Shown here one piece after another: positions 33,931 to 44,005 of a stretch of 64,000 nt of DNA; position 1 is the first letter of the stretch, and each line of letters begins with the position of its first letter. Source of the DNA: an uncultured Cytophagales bacterium (lineage in GTDB: Bacteria; Bacteroidota; Bacteroidia; Cytophagales; Cyclobacteriaceae); NCBI GenBank assembly GCA_913057175.1, contig CAJXNP010000023.1:1-64000 (forward strand), read 5' to 3'. The notes beneath the pieces were generated by a model that ran no database searches, was not told the origin of the DNA, and saw only the letters and a list, made by a program, of their open reading frames with translations. The translations under genes and the position numbers were made by a program.

Positions 33931-34581
33931 CTAGGCAAATAAGTTGTTTACACTTTCCGAAACTGGAAGTTCTTTATGAGCTTCGGGGTCACTAATTGGT
34001 TTTTGGGGAATGACCCTTAACGGCAATTCTCCAGCCCAGACATCCAGCTCGTAATCTTCCGGTTCGTCGATGGGTTTTCCTGTCCGGATCTTGGCCGACA
34101 CTTCCTCCAGTTTTATTTTCAGAAGCTTGGTGATTTTTAATTCTTTTTGACTGGGCTGGCGGACTTCTTCCCATCTTCCTGTTAATACCTGATCGCTTAC
34201 TGCTTTCAGGGCTGTTAATTTTTCTTCATCATCTGTTACCAGCTCAGCTTTCCCAAAAATGACAACCGATCGATAATTCATGGAATGGTGAAAGGCCGAT
34301 CTTGCAAGGACTAAGCCATCCAAATGTGTGACATTGATGGACACATCAACTCCCTGCTCCAAAGTCTTTAGCATCCGGCTACCAACAGCCCCATGAAGGA
34401 AAATCACATCTTCCTTCCGACCAAAAATGGTGGGGATCACCACAGGATATCCTTCATAAATAAATCCAACGTGGCAAATTTTTGCTTCATCAAGGATTCG
34501 ATATACAGTTTCTTTATCATACGAGCCTCTTTTTGATAAAATCTTAACTTTGGTTTTAGGGGTAATGGTAAATTGTTGCAT
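33931..34581 (-). CDS. Pyridoxamine 5'-phosphate oxidase-like FMN-binding protein
   Basis: 216 residues. Split-barrel flavin fold: KRGSYDKETVYRILDEAKICHVGFIYEGYPVVIPT at the N-terminus, IFLHGAVGSRMLKTL and SMNYRSVVIFGKAEL are the signature of the PPOX-like/NimA-related group. These bind FMN (or heme/F420 in relatives) and reduce small molecules. True PNP oxidase activity is unlikely because the substrate residues of PdxH are not apparent. Monocistronic. Confidence 0.82.
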   Translation of the reverse strand: MQQFTITPKTKVKILSKRGSYDKETVYRILDEAKICHVGFIYEGYPVVIPTIFGRKEDVIFLHGAVGSRMLKTLEQGVDVSINVTHLDGLVLARSAFHHSMNYRSVVIFGKAELVTDDEEKLTALKAVSDQVLTGRWEEVRQPSQKELKITKLLKIKLEEVSAKIRTGKPIDEPEDYELDVWAGELPLRVIPQKPISDPEAHKELPVSESVNNLFA

Positions 34582-35198
34582 GAATCTTCTTATTAGTTAT
34601 TTAGTTATTGGTTATTCAGTTAATTAGTTGATTGAGTTAACTAAGTAATTTTTGTTGCTGGTTGCTTGTTTCTGGTTTCTTCAGTTTTCAACTTCTGACT
34701 CCGGTCTTCCGACTTCCAGCTTTTCATATGGATCAGTTATAGGTTATTCAGTTAATTAGTTGATTGAGGTAACAGAGTAATTTTTGTTGCTGGTTGCTTG
34801 TTTCTGGTTTTTTCAGTCTTCAACTTCTGACTCCGGTCTTCCGAATTCCAACTTTTCATATGGATCAGTTATTGGTTATTCAGTTAATTAGTTGATTGAG
34901 GTAACTGAGTAATTTTTGTTGCTGGTTGCTTGTTTCTGGTTTCTTCAGTTTTCAACTTCTGACTTCTAGCTTTCAGCTTTGAACTTTTTCCATGGTTACT
35001 GAGTTATTAGGTTAATTAATCATTCCCTTTGTTTTTTACTTTCAGCCTTGAGCTTTCAGCTTTGAACTCGTTTACAATTTATTCTGGAATTTAGTAACTC
35101 CTGTTGACAATCCTGGGTTGTCTTTTTTTAAATAAATTCCAATTCCATTCGATATTACCTAAAATTTCCATGAAATTTACCCATCGAAAATTTAAACT
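34582..35198. other. Long divergent intergenic region dominated by tandem repeats
   Basis: 617 bp between the divergent PPOX and alcohol dehydrogenase genes. Apart from the 132-bp repeats and their degenerate tail, only the last 100 bp look like ordinary promoter DNA for the dehydrogenase gene. Confidence 0.5.
34603..34963. repeat. Three tandem copies of a 132-bp non-coding repeat
   Basis: Copies at 34603-34734, 34735-34866 and 34867 to about 34963 (last one partial). Each holds GGTTATTCAGTTAATTAG, a stretch GTTGCTGGTTGCTTGTTTCTGG, and a TTCAACTTCTGACT part. Copies differ by a few bases. The sequence is T-rich, with no ORF; it continues to 35085 as more degenerate words of the same style. 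Confidence 0.8.
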
Positions 35199-36233
35199 AT
35201 GAAAGCTGCCGAATTAACAGGTCTGAAACAATTTGACATTAGTGATAAAAGCAAACCAACTATCACCAGGGATACCGATATTCTGGTGAAAATCAATCGG
35301 GTAGGAGTTTGTGGATCGGATATTCATTATTTCTCGGAAGGAAAGATTGGCGATCAGATCATTGATTTTCCCTTCATTGTAGGGCACGAAGCGATGGGAA
35401 CAATCGAGCAAATTGGCAGTAAAGTAAAAGGCATGAAAGTCGGACAACGTATTGCTATCGAGCCGTCTGTTAGCTGCATGGAATGCGATCAATGTAAATC
35501 CGGACGCTATCACACCTGTCGGAACAACCTGTTTTTGGGGTGCCCGGGACAACTCGAAGGAGCACTCCAGGATTACATCATTCTGAATCCATCTAATTGC
35601 ATCCCTGTTTCAGAGCACGTCTCTGATGATGAGGCGGTTTTGGCAGAGCCTCTTTCGATAGGATTATACTCTGTCAAAAGATCAGGTATTCAAAAAGGTC
35701 AAACCGCTGCTATTCTTGGATTCGGACCAATTGGCCACAGTGTTTTTCTGTGTCTGAAAGCACAGGGAATCATTCCTAAACTGGTCACAGAAAAATTAAA
35801 TTACAGGAAGAAGATCGCTGAAAAAGAAGGCGCTGTTCTAACCACAAACACGAATGACCCTTCCTATCAGGATCTGATTAAGCAATATGAAAAAGAAGGT
35901 ATCGATATTGCTTATGAATGTTGTGGAGAGCAGGAGGCTATTGAAGATGCCATCAGAATCCTCAATCCCGGAGGCAAGTTGGTCATTGTGGGGATTCCCG
36001 AAGCGTTAAAAATATCCATACCTATCCATACGTTACGAAGAAAGGAAATTGATATCATCAATATCAGAAGGCAATTAAATTGTGTGGAAGAAGTCATTGA
36101 ACTAATGGAAAATAAGAAGATCGATGTATCGAATATGGTGACCCATCAATTCAAACTGAACGAAACACAAAAAGCCTTCGATATGGTCGCTAATTACCAG
36201 AATGGGGTAATGAAGGCCATGATCAATATTTGA
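35199..36233 (+). CDS. Zinc-dependent alcohol/polyol dehydrogenase (MDR)
   Basis: 344 residues. Catalytic Zn ligands VGVCGSDIHYF (Cys), VGHEAMG (His-Glu), and structural Zn cysteines in SCMECDQCKSGRYHTC; Rossmann motif near GFGPIGHSV. SDIHYF and the overall pattern are typical of sorbitol/xylitol/threonine dehydrogenases. It oxidises a polyol or secondary alcohol with NAD(P). The PBP gene begins 41 bp later. Confidence 0.88.
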   Translation: MKAAELTGLKQFDISDKSKPTITRDTDILVKINRVGVCGSDIHYFSEGKIGDQIIDFPFIVGHEAMGTIEQIGSKVKGMKVGQRIAIEPSVSCMECDQCKSGRYHTCRNNLFLGCPGQLEGALQDYIILNPSNCIPVSEHVSDDEAVLAEPLSIGLYSVKRSGIQKGQTAAILGFGPIGHSVFLCLKAQGIIPKLVTEKLNYRKKIAEKEGAVLTTNTNDPSYQDLIKQYEKEGIDIAYECCGEQEAIEDAIRILNPGGKLVIVGIPEALKISIPIHTLRRKEIDIINIRRQLNCVEEVIELMENKKIDVSNMVTHQFKLNETQKAFDMVANYQNGVMKAMINI

Positions 36234-36274
36234 CCCAATGACGTTTACAATTTTATTACTAAACCACAGCTAAC

Positions 36275-38611
36275 TTGGCAAAAAGAATTACAAAAAGGGG
36301 GAAAAAATCTTCTAGGGGGATAAAGCGGATTATTTTTCGATCTATTCTAACAATCATGATTTTAGCCATACTAATGCCGTTATCGCTTTTCCTGTATGTC
36401 TACTTTGAAATTCCCGCACCTCTTCCCACTGAAGAAGCTCTCAAACAAATCGTCAATCCGGAAGCATCTCTTGTTTTAGACAGTGACGAAAAGCGATTAG
36501 GGAAATATTTTATCTATGAGCGTACAACAGTTGGGTTTGAAAAAATCAACGAAAATGTCATTGATGCCCTGATTGCAACAGAAGACTCACGGTTTTACGA
36601 ACATGACGGAGTAGATTACAGAAGCTTGATGCGAGTAGCTTTTAAAACGATTTTACTAGGTAACGAAAGCGCAGGTGGCGGTAGTACCATTAGTCAGCAG
36701 CTAGCAAAAAACCTGTATTCCAGAAGGGATTTCCCATTTCTCAGCATGCCAGTCAACAAGATCCGTGAAATGATCATTGCCAGCCGGCTGGAAGATATTT
36801 ATTCAAAAGAAGAGATTCTGGCCATTTATTTGAACACCGTTCCATTCGGTGATAATGTTTTCGGAATTGAGTCCGCTTCTCAAAGATATTTCAGCAAATC
36901 CTCTACCAATTTAGAAGAACATGAAGCTGCAACACTGGTGGGAATGCTGAAGGGAAATACCTACTACAATCCGCGGATCCATCCGGACAGGGCATTGGAA
37001 AGGAGAAATATAGTACTAGACCTGATGCTCAAAGAAGGTTTTATTACCGATCAGGACAAACAGATCTATAGCCAGAAGGAACTTGACCTGAAGCTTTCTG
37101 AAGTGAGGGAAAATTCACTCGCTGCCTATTTTCTGGACCGGGTTGCCATAGATGTCAAGAAAATACTTACTGATTTATCGGGCGAGGAAAGTCAACTAAA
37201 CCTGTATACGGATGGTTTGAAGATCTACACAACTATCGACTGGCAAATGCAGGAATACGCGGAAAAAGCCATGGCTACGCACATGAAAAAACTGCAACAG
37301 GATTTTAATGTTCATTGGAATAATACCAAACCCTGGGATCAGAAGAAAGATATTTTAGAGAGAGCAATCAAAAACTCCGACGCTTATAAAAAATGGAAAA
37401 AAAATGGGCTGAATGATCGCCAGATTCTGGATAGCATGAGCGTGAAAAACCCGATGGAAATATTTACCTGGCATGGGCCGAAAGAAGTGAATTTCTCATC
37501 CCTGGATTCTATCAAATATTACCTCATGCGACTGCATTCCGGTTTTGTAGCGATGGATCCGAAAACCGGATTTGTCAGGGCCTGGGTTGGTGGAGTGGAT
37601 CATAATTTTTTCAAATACGACCACGTCAATTATCAAACCAAAAGGCAAGTTGGATCGACTTTTAAGCCATTTGTTTATGCTACTGCCCTGGATAATGGCA
37701 CATCACCCTGCCAGTACTACCAGGCCTCTCAAGCCACTTTCGTGGAAAATAATCAGGAATGGACCCCGTCCAATACCGGAGATGAATATGAAGGCAAGTA
37801 TAGCCTGGAGGGAGCTTTGCAAAATTCCGTCAATACGGTATCGGTAAAGATCCTGGAAGATGTAGGGGTTGAAAAGATCATTGACAACTGTGAAAAAATG
37901 GGAATTGAAAGTGACATTCCACCCTACCCTTCTATTGCCCTGGGCACTCCATCTATTTCCTTACTCGAAATGGCTGGTGCTTATGGCTGTCTGGTTAATA
38001 AAGGTCGGTCCGTTCATCCGGAGTACATCCTGAAGATCGAGGATAAGGAAGGAAATACTATCTGGGAAAACCCCAAACAACCATCGCAGGTAGTATTCAG
38101 CAGTGAGACATCTGCCCTGATGATCGAGATGATGAAGGGTGTTGTGGATGTCGGCACAGCTGGCAGATTGAGAAGTGTTTACGGATTCAGGAATGATTTT
38201 GCCGGGAAAACAGGAACCACCCAAAACAATGCTGACGGATGGTTTATCGGAATGCTTCCGGACCTGGTCGTGGCCGTTTGGGTAGGCGCAGATAGTCCGG
38301 CCATTCATTTTCGATCTACGGCGCTGGGACAAGGGGCCAATACCGCTTTGCCTATATTTGCCGAGTTTTTTAAGCAAATCAATAACGATGTTGAATATCG
38401 TTCGCTTGCCAATAATAGATTTCCAAATCTTCCTCCTTCTCTTGCGAGTGAGCTGGATTGTGATCCTTTTAAAGAGGAATTTAAGTTGTTTGAATTTTTA
38501 TTTGGAAAGAACAAGGACAAAAAGGAAAAAAGAGAAGAACGGAGACAGAATAAAGAAAACAAAGAGGGGATTTTTAAGAAGATAGGGAATTTGTTTAAGA
38601 AGAAGGAATAA
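36275..38611 (+). CDS. Class A penicillin-binding protein (transglycosylase/transpeptidase)
   Basis: 778 residues from a TTG start; a short basic cytoplasmic tail (KRITKRGKKSSRGIKR) and one TM (about 20-43) fit this start. The GT51 domain (about 70-250) has Glu103 in ATEDSRFYEHDG and GGSTISQQLAKNLYSR. The transpeptidase has Ser461 (GSTFKPF), Ser518 (SVN) and Lys645 (KTGTT). The C-terminal 40 residues are very Lys/Glu-rich (KNKDKKEKREERRQNKEN), an extension common in Bacteroidota homologues. It polymerises and cross-links peptidoglycan. Confidence 0.95.
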   Translation: MAKRITKRGKKSSRGIKRIIFRSILTIMILAILMPLSLFLYVYFEIPAPLPTEEALKQIVNPEASLVLDSDEKRLGKYFIYERTTVGFEKINENVIDALIATEDSRFYEHDGVDYRSLMRVAFKTILLGNESAGGGSTISQQLAKNLYSRRDFPFLSMPVNKIREMIIASRLEDIYSKEEILAIYLNTVPFGDNVFGIESASQRYFSKSSTNLEEHEAATLVGMLKGNTYYNPRIHPDRALERRNIVLDLMLKEGFITDQDKQIYSQKELDLKLSEVRENSLAAYFLDRVAIDVKKILTDLSGEESQLNLYTDGLKIYTTIDWQMQEYAEKAMATHMKKLQQDFNVHWNNTKPWDQKKDILERAIKNSDAYKKWKKNGLNDRQILDSMSVKNPMEIFTWHGPKEVNFSSLDSIKYYLMRLHSGFVAMDPKTGFVRAWVGGVDHNFFKYDHVNYQTKRQVGSTFKPFVYATALDNGTSPCQYYQASQATFVENNQEWTPSNTGDEYEGKYSLEGALQNSVNTVSVKILEDVGVEKIIDNCEKMGIESDIPPYPSIALGTPSISLLEMAGAYGCLVNKGRSVHPEYILKIEDKEGNTIWENPKQPSQVVFSSETSALMIEMMKGVVDVGTAGRLRSVYGFRNDFAGKTGTTQNNADGWFIGMLPDLVVAVWVGADSPAIHFRSTALGQGANTALPIFAEFFKQINNDVEYRSLANNRFPNLPPSLASELDCDPFKEEFKLFEFLFGKNKDKKEKREERRQNKENKEGIFKKIGNLFKKKE

Positions 38612-38671
38612 TATTATTTCTCAAATAAATTCTTTCTCAACAACCCATTCCATCTTCATTCAAAACAACTA

Positions 38672-39391
38672 TCAATTCCTCCACTTATTCACAAACTGAT
38701 CAAACCTGTCACGGTAATTGTCCGTGACGGGAATGATAACCTCGCCAATCTGGACGGAATTTTTGGTGAGGGAATCTACTTTTGATAGGGAGACAATGTA
38801 TGACCGGTGAATCCGCATAAAATTTGACTGAGGCAAAATGTCTTCGAGGTTTTTCAGGCTGGTGAGTGAAAGGATCGTTTTCTTATTGGCCAGGTGAACT
38901 TTTACATAATCTTTAAAGCCCTCAATATATTGAATATCGTCATGGGAAATCCTGACCAATGAATGCTCAACTTTGAGAAAAAGGTGCTGTTCTTCCGGCT
39001 GCTGAACTGATGTCTTTTGTTGAACTTTCAGCTGAGATTGAACCTTATTAGCTGCCTGAAAAAATTCTTCGTAGCTGAAAGGTTTTAGCAAATAATCAAC
39101 TGCATCTACTTTGTAGCCCTCGATGGCAAATTGATCATAGGCCGTTGTAAAAACAATCTTGATACTATGTTTGCCGGAAGAAAGAACCCTGGCCAACTCT
39201 ACCCCAGTCATTCCTTTCATCTGAATATCCAAAAATATGACGTCCGCTGCATTTTCATAAATGGATTTCAATGCATCAACTCCATTGTCATAGCGGGCGG
39301 ACAGTTCGAGAAATGGAGTCTGATCGATGTAGGAACAGATCAGGTCCAGCGCCAATGGCTCATCGTCAACAGCTATGCATTTGAGTTTCAT
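38672..39391 (-). CDS. LytTR-type response regulator
   Basis: 239 residues. Receiver domain (3-120) with acidic pair Asp9/Asp10 and phospho-acceptor Asp55 (FLDIQMKGMTG); LytTR DNA-binding domain (about 140-238) with FMRIHRSYIVSLSKVDSL. Partner of the LytS-type kinase encoded upstream on the same strand, 338 bp away across a gap with 15-bp repeats. LytTR pairs in Bacteroidota often control neighbouring envelope genes; here the divergent OMP_b-brl gene is the obvious candidate. Confidence 0.92.
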   Translation of the reverse strand: MKLKCIAVDDEPLALDLICSYIDQTPFLELSARYDNGVDALKSIYENAADVIFLDIQMKGMTGVELARVLSSGKHSIKIVFTTAYDQFAIEGYKVDAVDYLLKPFSYEEFFQAANKVQSQLKVQQKTSVQQPEEQHLFLKVEHSLVRISHDDIQYIEGFKDYVKVHLANKKTILSLTSLKNLEDILPQSNFMRIHRSYIVSLSKVDSLTKNSVQIGEVIIPVTDNYRDRFDQFVNKWRN

Positions 39392-39729
39392 GTCTGCAAT
39401 TTAGGTTAAATGGTGATTTTTAATGTTTCTAAAAAGTAGGCAGCAGTTAATTGCTATTTAAAATGTCATCATTCCTTATAGACAATTGTTTACCTTTCAC
39501 CTTTTGGCCCGTTTAGGAACCGATCCTGAATCAAGTTAAGGATGACACAAAAAGAGCTTTTTTGCCAACTGCATCTTTGCCAACTGCCAACTTTATAGTA
39601 TGATTTTTCTCTCGCAATTATTCATCCGACCAACACCCGAAAATCTCCATTCATTTAAGTGGTTGGACGGAAAATCTTTTGCCAACTGCTTCTTTGCCAA
39701 CTGCTTCTTTGCCAACTGCCAACTTTATT
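39392..39729. repeat. 15-bp repeat arrays between kinase and regulator genes
   Basis: Two arrays of the unit TTTGCCAACTGCTTC/ATC lie at 39560-39597 (two units) and 39677-39728 (three units); both end with the same partial unit and CAACTTTAT. They fill the gap between the LytS and LytTR genes. A frame through the second array gives ANCFF repeats but is not a credible gene. Confidence 0.75.
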
Positions 39730-40797
39730 CTAAGCCCCTTTTTCCAATACCAGCCTCAACTCCACCAAATGATTACCATTGTCTTTTTTAATCAACAACG
39801 AATGATCAGTTGGATATAAAAGCTCCAGCCTTCTTTTGGTATTTGTCAATCCAATTCCTTTATCCCTTTCAATATCCATCCCTTCGTATTCAAAGATCTC
39901 GTTTTCAACCTGCAGGGAAATATCATTCTCGATTTGATCAATCTCAATCCTGATCTGGCAATTTCCACTAGGTTTGATGCCATGCTTAAAAGCATTTTCC
40001 ACAAATGGCATAAACAGCATGGGAGCTATCAAAACATTTTCCACCTGTGTTGGTTTCGTGAAAATTACCTCCACCTTATCCGTCAACCTCAACCTCATCA
40101 ATTCAATGTAATTCTCAATAAAGGCAATCTCCTGGCTGAGCAACACTTCCTTTTTCTGACTATCATATAAAACATATCTCATCATTTTTGAAAGCATGTG
40201 GATCGCTTTCTGAGCGAGTTTTGAGTTGATAGCAACGAGGGCATAAATGCTGTTGAGCGTATTAAAATAAAAATGTGGATTGATCTGCGATTTCAGAGAG
40301 GCCAGCTCAGTACTGATCTTTTGTTTTTCGAATGCCTGTCTGGATTCCTTTTCCCTGTTGTGGTAAGTAATCAGAGTGACACTTGTACTGATACCAAAAA
40401 CGAGCAACGTGAGCAGGAACAGGAAAAGATCAAACCTCCATATGCTTTTTTGCTTGAAAGGCTTATCCGGATTGAAAGAACGATGGATCGCTTCCGAAAC
40501 ATGGAGCCATATTTCCATCAGTTGCATGAAGGCTAACACAATAATGATGCTGAGAACGACAGCTCCAAAATAAGAATAGGTTTTATTCCTCAGAAGCAAA
40601 TTCGGAACTAAGACAAGACTATTGATATAATAAAGCACCATGAGCAAAACCAGCAAAATGCTTTGCTTTACCCAAAAAACCTCCGGCCAGTTTTCTCTCC
40701 ATCCCATTGGAAACACAACCAGAATCGTTACCCAGCCTATCAACTGAATGATAAAACCTACAACTCTGGAAGTATTGCCTGACTTTAAATTCATCAT
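39730..40797 (-). CDS. LytS-type sensor histidine kinase
   Basis: 355 residues. About four N-terminal membrane segments, a linker helix, and a His_kinase domain with phospho-acceptor His in LKSQINPHFYFNTLNSIYALV, followed by a HATPase domain (PMLFMPFVENAFKHGI, DKGIGLTNTKRRLELLY). No extracytoplasmic sensor domain is present, so the signal is likely membrane-borne or intracellular. Partner of the LytTR regulator downstream. Confidence 0.92.
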   Translation of the reverse strand: MMNLKSGNTSRVVGFIIQLIGWVTILVVFPMGWRENWPEVFWVKQSILLVLLMVLYYINSLVLVPNLLLRNKTYSYFGAVVLSIIIVLAFMQLMEIWLHVSEAIHRSFNPDKPFKQKSIWRFDLFLFLLTLLVFGISTSVTLITYHNREKESRQAFEKQKISTELASLKSQINPHFYFNTLNSIYALVAINSKLAQKAIHMLSKMMRYVLYDSQKKEVLLSQEIAFIENYIELMRLRLTDKVEVIFTKPTQVENVLIAPMLFMPFVENAFKHGIKPSGNCQIRIEIDQIENDISLQVENEIFEYEGMDIERDKGIGLTNTKRRLELLYPTDHSLLIKKDNGNHLVELRLVLEKGA

Positions 40798-41156
40798 ATT
40801 TGACCTTAAATAATCATCAAACTTACAGCATTAAAATATGAAATCTTGCCCAAATCCCTGAACAAGCTTTCTAAATAGACCGACAAGGATTCTCAATCTA
40901 TAAATGAGGTTCTCTCCCATCAATATCCATTTCATAGATGCAAATTGGCCAATGATCGATTATTATCAATGAAGGGTCTATTGCTGTAAACTTTTAGTAA
41001 TTTTTATTGTTCATTTGCAGTGAAATTGCATTTACAATCAGGTGTAAGGTCCTACTGTGGCAGATCCATGTTCGGCATCGTCTGACCTGGTGTTCCACTT
41101 GTAGAGAATTTAAATACGGGAAAAACATCAAATACAATAAAATTTACTCAATCCTA
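40798..41156. other. Divergent intergenic region between LytS and OMP genes
   Basis: 359 bp without a gene. An open frame runs leftward from the OMP start to 41007 but is Cys/Arg-rich and lacks a signal, so it is not counted as coding. The region should contain promoters for both directions, including any LytTR target site; I could not identify one. Confidence 0.45.
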
Positions 41157-43670
41157 ATGAAGAAGATCGCGGTTATCGGAATGCTGTTTTTGATGGGCAA
41201 CCTGTCATTTGGACAAGCCCCTAATGGGGGACAGCCCCTGGGGTTTCCACAAGGAGGAATGAATAACACCATTGGCTATGGAAAAATCAAGGGTGAAGTA
41301 ATGGATGGAGAAAACAATGAACCCATTCCCTACGCGACCATTTCACTAAAAGACGAAAAGACGGACGAAATGGTAGGTGGTTCCATTGCAGATGACAAAG
41401 GGAAGTTCACTGTGAAAGATCTTAAGCAGGGAAATTATAAACTGGTCATCAGCTTCATTGGCTATGATCCCATCACCATCAATTCGGTTGTCATCACCGA
41501 CAAAGGAAATACGGAAAATATCGGGACAGTAAAACTAACTGAAGCGGTCACAGAGTTGCAGGAGGTAGTCATTGAAGGAGAAAAGGAATTGATCGAAGAA
41601 AAAGTTGACCGGATCATTTACAATGCAGAAAAGGATATGACAACCACCGGTGGAGATGCCACCGATGTATTGCGCAGGGTGCCGTTGCTTTCTGTTGATC
41701 TGGATGGAAATGTTTCCTTACGGGGAAGTCAGAATATCAAGGTGCTGATCGATAACCGCCCATCAACAATCAGCGCAGGAAGTGTTGCAGATGCATTGAA
41801 ACAAATTCCCGCCGATGAGATCAAATCGGTGGAAGTCATTACATCTCCCTCTGCCCGGTATGACGCGGAAGGAACAGGAGGAATTATCAACATCATCACC
41901 AAGAAAAATAATTTTGAAGGAACCACGGTGAATATCAACTCAGGAGCTGGGCTTCGGGCTTCCAACCTGGGACTACGTGGAAGTATGAAAAAAGGCCGCC
42001 ACGGATTTTCCATTGGAGGATTTGGCCGGGCCGGATATAATATTAAAGGTGAATACACAAATAACCAATGGCTGACTGATCCGGAAACTAATGTTCAAAC
42101 GCTCACCTCTCAATTTGCAGAAACCAGTACCAACATGCTTTTTGGCCGATACAACCTTGGCTATGATTACGAAATCAACAAGTACAACTGGATTTCGACT
42201 TCTGTCAACTACGGAGTTTTCAACTTCAATGGAGATCAGGACGACCTGCGAACAGAAACATATCAGGATGACCAGCTAATCGATCAAAATCTACAAAATG
42301 TTAATTTTACAAATCATTCGAATACCATTGATCTTAGCCTGAATTATATCAAGACTTATGAAAAGAAAGGAAAAGAATTCAGCATTCTCTCCCTTTACAG
42401 CATCAACAATCGCACAAACAACTTCCAAAATGAATCGATCGCTCCAACCACTGACCGATTTAAAAACGATAACAAAAGCGATAACAAAGAATTTACCATC
42501 CAGGCAGATTACGTCTCTCCTATCAACGATGACCAGATCCTTGAAATTGGTGGTAAAAATATCATGCGACTGGTGAATAGCGACTATACGTACTTCACCA
42601 GCTCGGGACCAGATGACCCTTTCGTTCCGGTAGCCAATGACCAATTGACGAATATTTTTGACTATAAGCAGAACATAACTGCCGGATACCTCTCTTATAC
42701 CTACAACCTGCCAAAAGATTATAGCATCAAAGCGGGAGCACGATATGAATACACTACCATCGAAGCAGACTTTCAGACCAGTGAAGAACTGGATATACCT
42801 TCGTATGGGGCTTTGGTTCCCAGCATTAATTTCTCCAAAAAACTCAAAAAAGGAAATATGGTGAAACTTGCCTACAACAGACGTATTCAACGGCCTTCAC
42901 TGGAATTCTTAAATCCAAATATCAATGCTACCAACCCCAATAACATCACACAAGGCAACCCAAATCTCGACCCGGAATATACGGATAACTATGAGGTATC
43001 TTTTAGCGCATACAAGAAAGGAAGCTCTATTAACTTTTCCGCTTTCATGCGCAATACCAATGGGTCAATTCAGCAGGTGAGAAGCTATCTGGAGGATGAT
43101 GTGACCTTTACCACCTATGAAAACATTGGTGAAGAAGATTCTTACGGACTATCCATTTTCGGAAATATAGTGAATGGCAAAAAATGGATGATCAATGGTG
43201 GTATTGACAGCTATTACGCAGTATTAAATAACAATGTCGACGATCCTATTTATAATGCCAGCAATACCGGATTTGTCGTCAGCGGGCGCTTGTTCGGAAG
43301 CTACAGCCTGACAGAAAAATGGGCTCTTCAGGCTTTTGGTTTTGCTCGCGGTAGACAGGTACAATTACAAGGCTATCAAAGTGGATTTTACATTTACAGC
43401 CTGAACCTGAATAGAAAATTCAAAGATGATCGTGGCTCCATCGGTTTTGGTGCGGAGAACTTCCTCACCTCATCCATGGATATGGTGACGGATATTTCAT
43501 CCCCTACTGTTGACCAACGCAATGTGAACACCATGAAAAACATGAATTTCAAGATCAACTTCAGCTATCGCATTGGTAAAATGGACTTTAACAATAACAG
43601 AAAACGAAGCCGATCGATCAACAACGATGATCAGAAAGAAGGTTCCGGCCAACCAATGATGCAACAGTAG
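41157..43670 (+). CDS. OMP_b-brl / TonB-dependent receptor-like outer-membrane protein
   Basis: 837 residues from the ATG at 41157, which gives a clean Sec signal (MKKIAVIGMLFLMGNLSFGQ); the frame is open upstream to 41007 but that part does not look coding. The domains are a CarboxypepD_reg-like beta-sandwich (about 35-125, with GEVMDGENNEPIPYATISLKD), a plug-like region (about 150-245, PSARYDAEGTGGIINIITKK), and an outer-membrane beta-barrel of the OMP_b-brl_3 type. A hydrophilic, basic tail (NNRKRSRSINNDDQKEG) follows the barrel. It may import a peptide, siderophore or glycan, or act as a signalling receptor; no SusD partner is nearby. It is divergent from the LytS/LytTR pair, which may control it. 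Confidence 0.88.
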   Translation: MKKIAVIGMLFLMGNLSFGQAPNGGQPLGFPQGGMNNTIGYGKIKGEVMDGENNEPIPYATISLKDEKTDEMVGGSIADDKGKFTVKDLKQGNYKLVISFIGYDPITINSVVITDKGNTENIGTVKLTEAVTELQEVVIEGEKELIEEKVDRIIYNAEKDMTTTGGDATDVLRRVPLLSVDLDGNVSLRGSQNIKVLIDNRPSTISAGSVADALKQIPADEIKSVEVITSPSARYDAEGTGGIINIITKKNNFEGTTVNINSGAGLRASNLGLRGSMKKGRHGFSIGGFGRAGYNIKGEYTNNQWLTDPETNVQTLTSQFAETSTNMLFGRYNLGYDYEINKYNWISTSVNYGVFNFNGDQDDLRTETYQDDQLIDQNLQNVNFTNHSNTIDLSLNYIKTYEKKGKEFSILSLYSINNRTNNFQNESIAPTTDRFKNDNKSDNKEFTIQADYVSPINDDQILEIGGKNIMRLVNSDYTYFTSSGPDDPFVPVANDQLTNIFDYKQNITAGYLSYTYNLPKDYSIKAGARYEYTTIEADFQTSEELDIPSYGALVPSINFSKKLKKGNMVKLAYNRRIQRPSLEFLNPNINATNPNNITQGNPNLDPEYTDNYEVSFSAYKKGSSINFSAFMRNTNGSIQQVRSYLEDDVTFTTYENIGEEDSYGLSIFGNIVNGKKWMINGGIDSYYAVLNNNVDDPIYNASNTGFVVSGRLFGSYSLTEKWALQAFGFARGRQVQLQGYQSGFYIYSLNLNRKFKDDRGSIGFGAENFLTSSMDMVTDISSPTVDQRNVNTMKNMNFKINFSYRIGKMDFNNNRKRSRSINNDDQKEGSGQPMMQQ

Positions 43671-44005
43671 GTTTTAAATGTTTCAATCTCAGGAGTCCTG
43701 GCCCTCGTCGACTGGCGATGTTCGGGGCCATCAGCAAATTGCGAATGAAACTAGTGAATATAATAGTTTCCCTCTTACAAGACGCTTGGAGAGTACTACT
43801 TTCCACCAGGTACAATTGACGAAATATTTCCTGTAAAGACATTTTTTATCAGATCTATTCTTATCTACAACATCGTCATCAGCCATTTCTAACTTATTAG
43901 CAATACAATTGACGGAAATAACCACTGAAAGTGCCGTTTTTACACCCTTTGAAATGCAAATTCATTCTGCAAATTTGTAAAGCAAATAAATAGAGTATTA
44001 CTACC
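43671..44005. other. Intergenic region, nothing recognised
   Basis: 335 bp. ACAATTGACGAAATA (43811) and ACAATTGACGGAAATA (43908) are near-direct repeats about 97 bp apart. No gene or clear terminator seen; small antisense frames here have no protein-like features. Confidence 0.35.

Noticed and set aside
34603-34963. CRISPR-like array
   Set aside because: Repeats are 132 bp, adjacent and T-rich, with no short direct repeat/spacer alternation and no cas genes.
39600-39791. Frame with ANCFF repeats
   Set aside because: It is a translation of the 15-bp DNA repeats and runs into the antisense of the kinase gene.
40798-41156. Upstream extension of the OMP reading frame to 41007
   Set aside because: The extension is Cys/Arg-rich and would hide the clear signal peptide starting at 41157.
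42291-42890. 199-codon frame antisense to the OMP gene
   Set aside because: Val/Ile/Phe-rich shadow of a beta-barrel coding sequence; no signal, motif or start context.
43731-43925. Small antisense frames in the gap after the OMP gene
   Set aside because: Two overlapping frames on the minus strand, unrelated to any family and broken by stops; best explained by chance.
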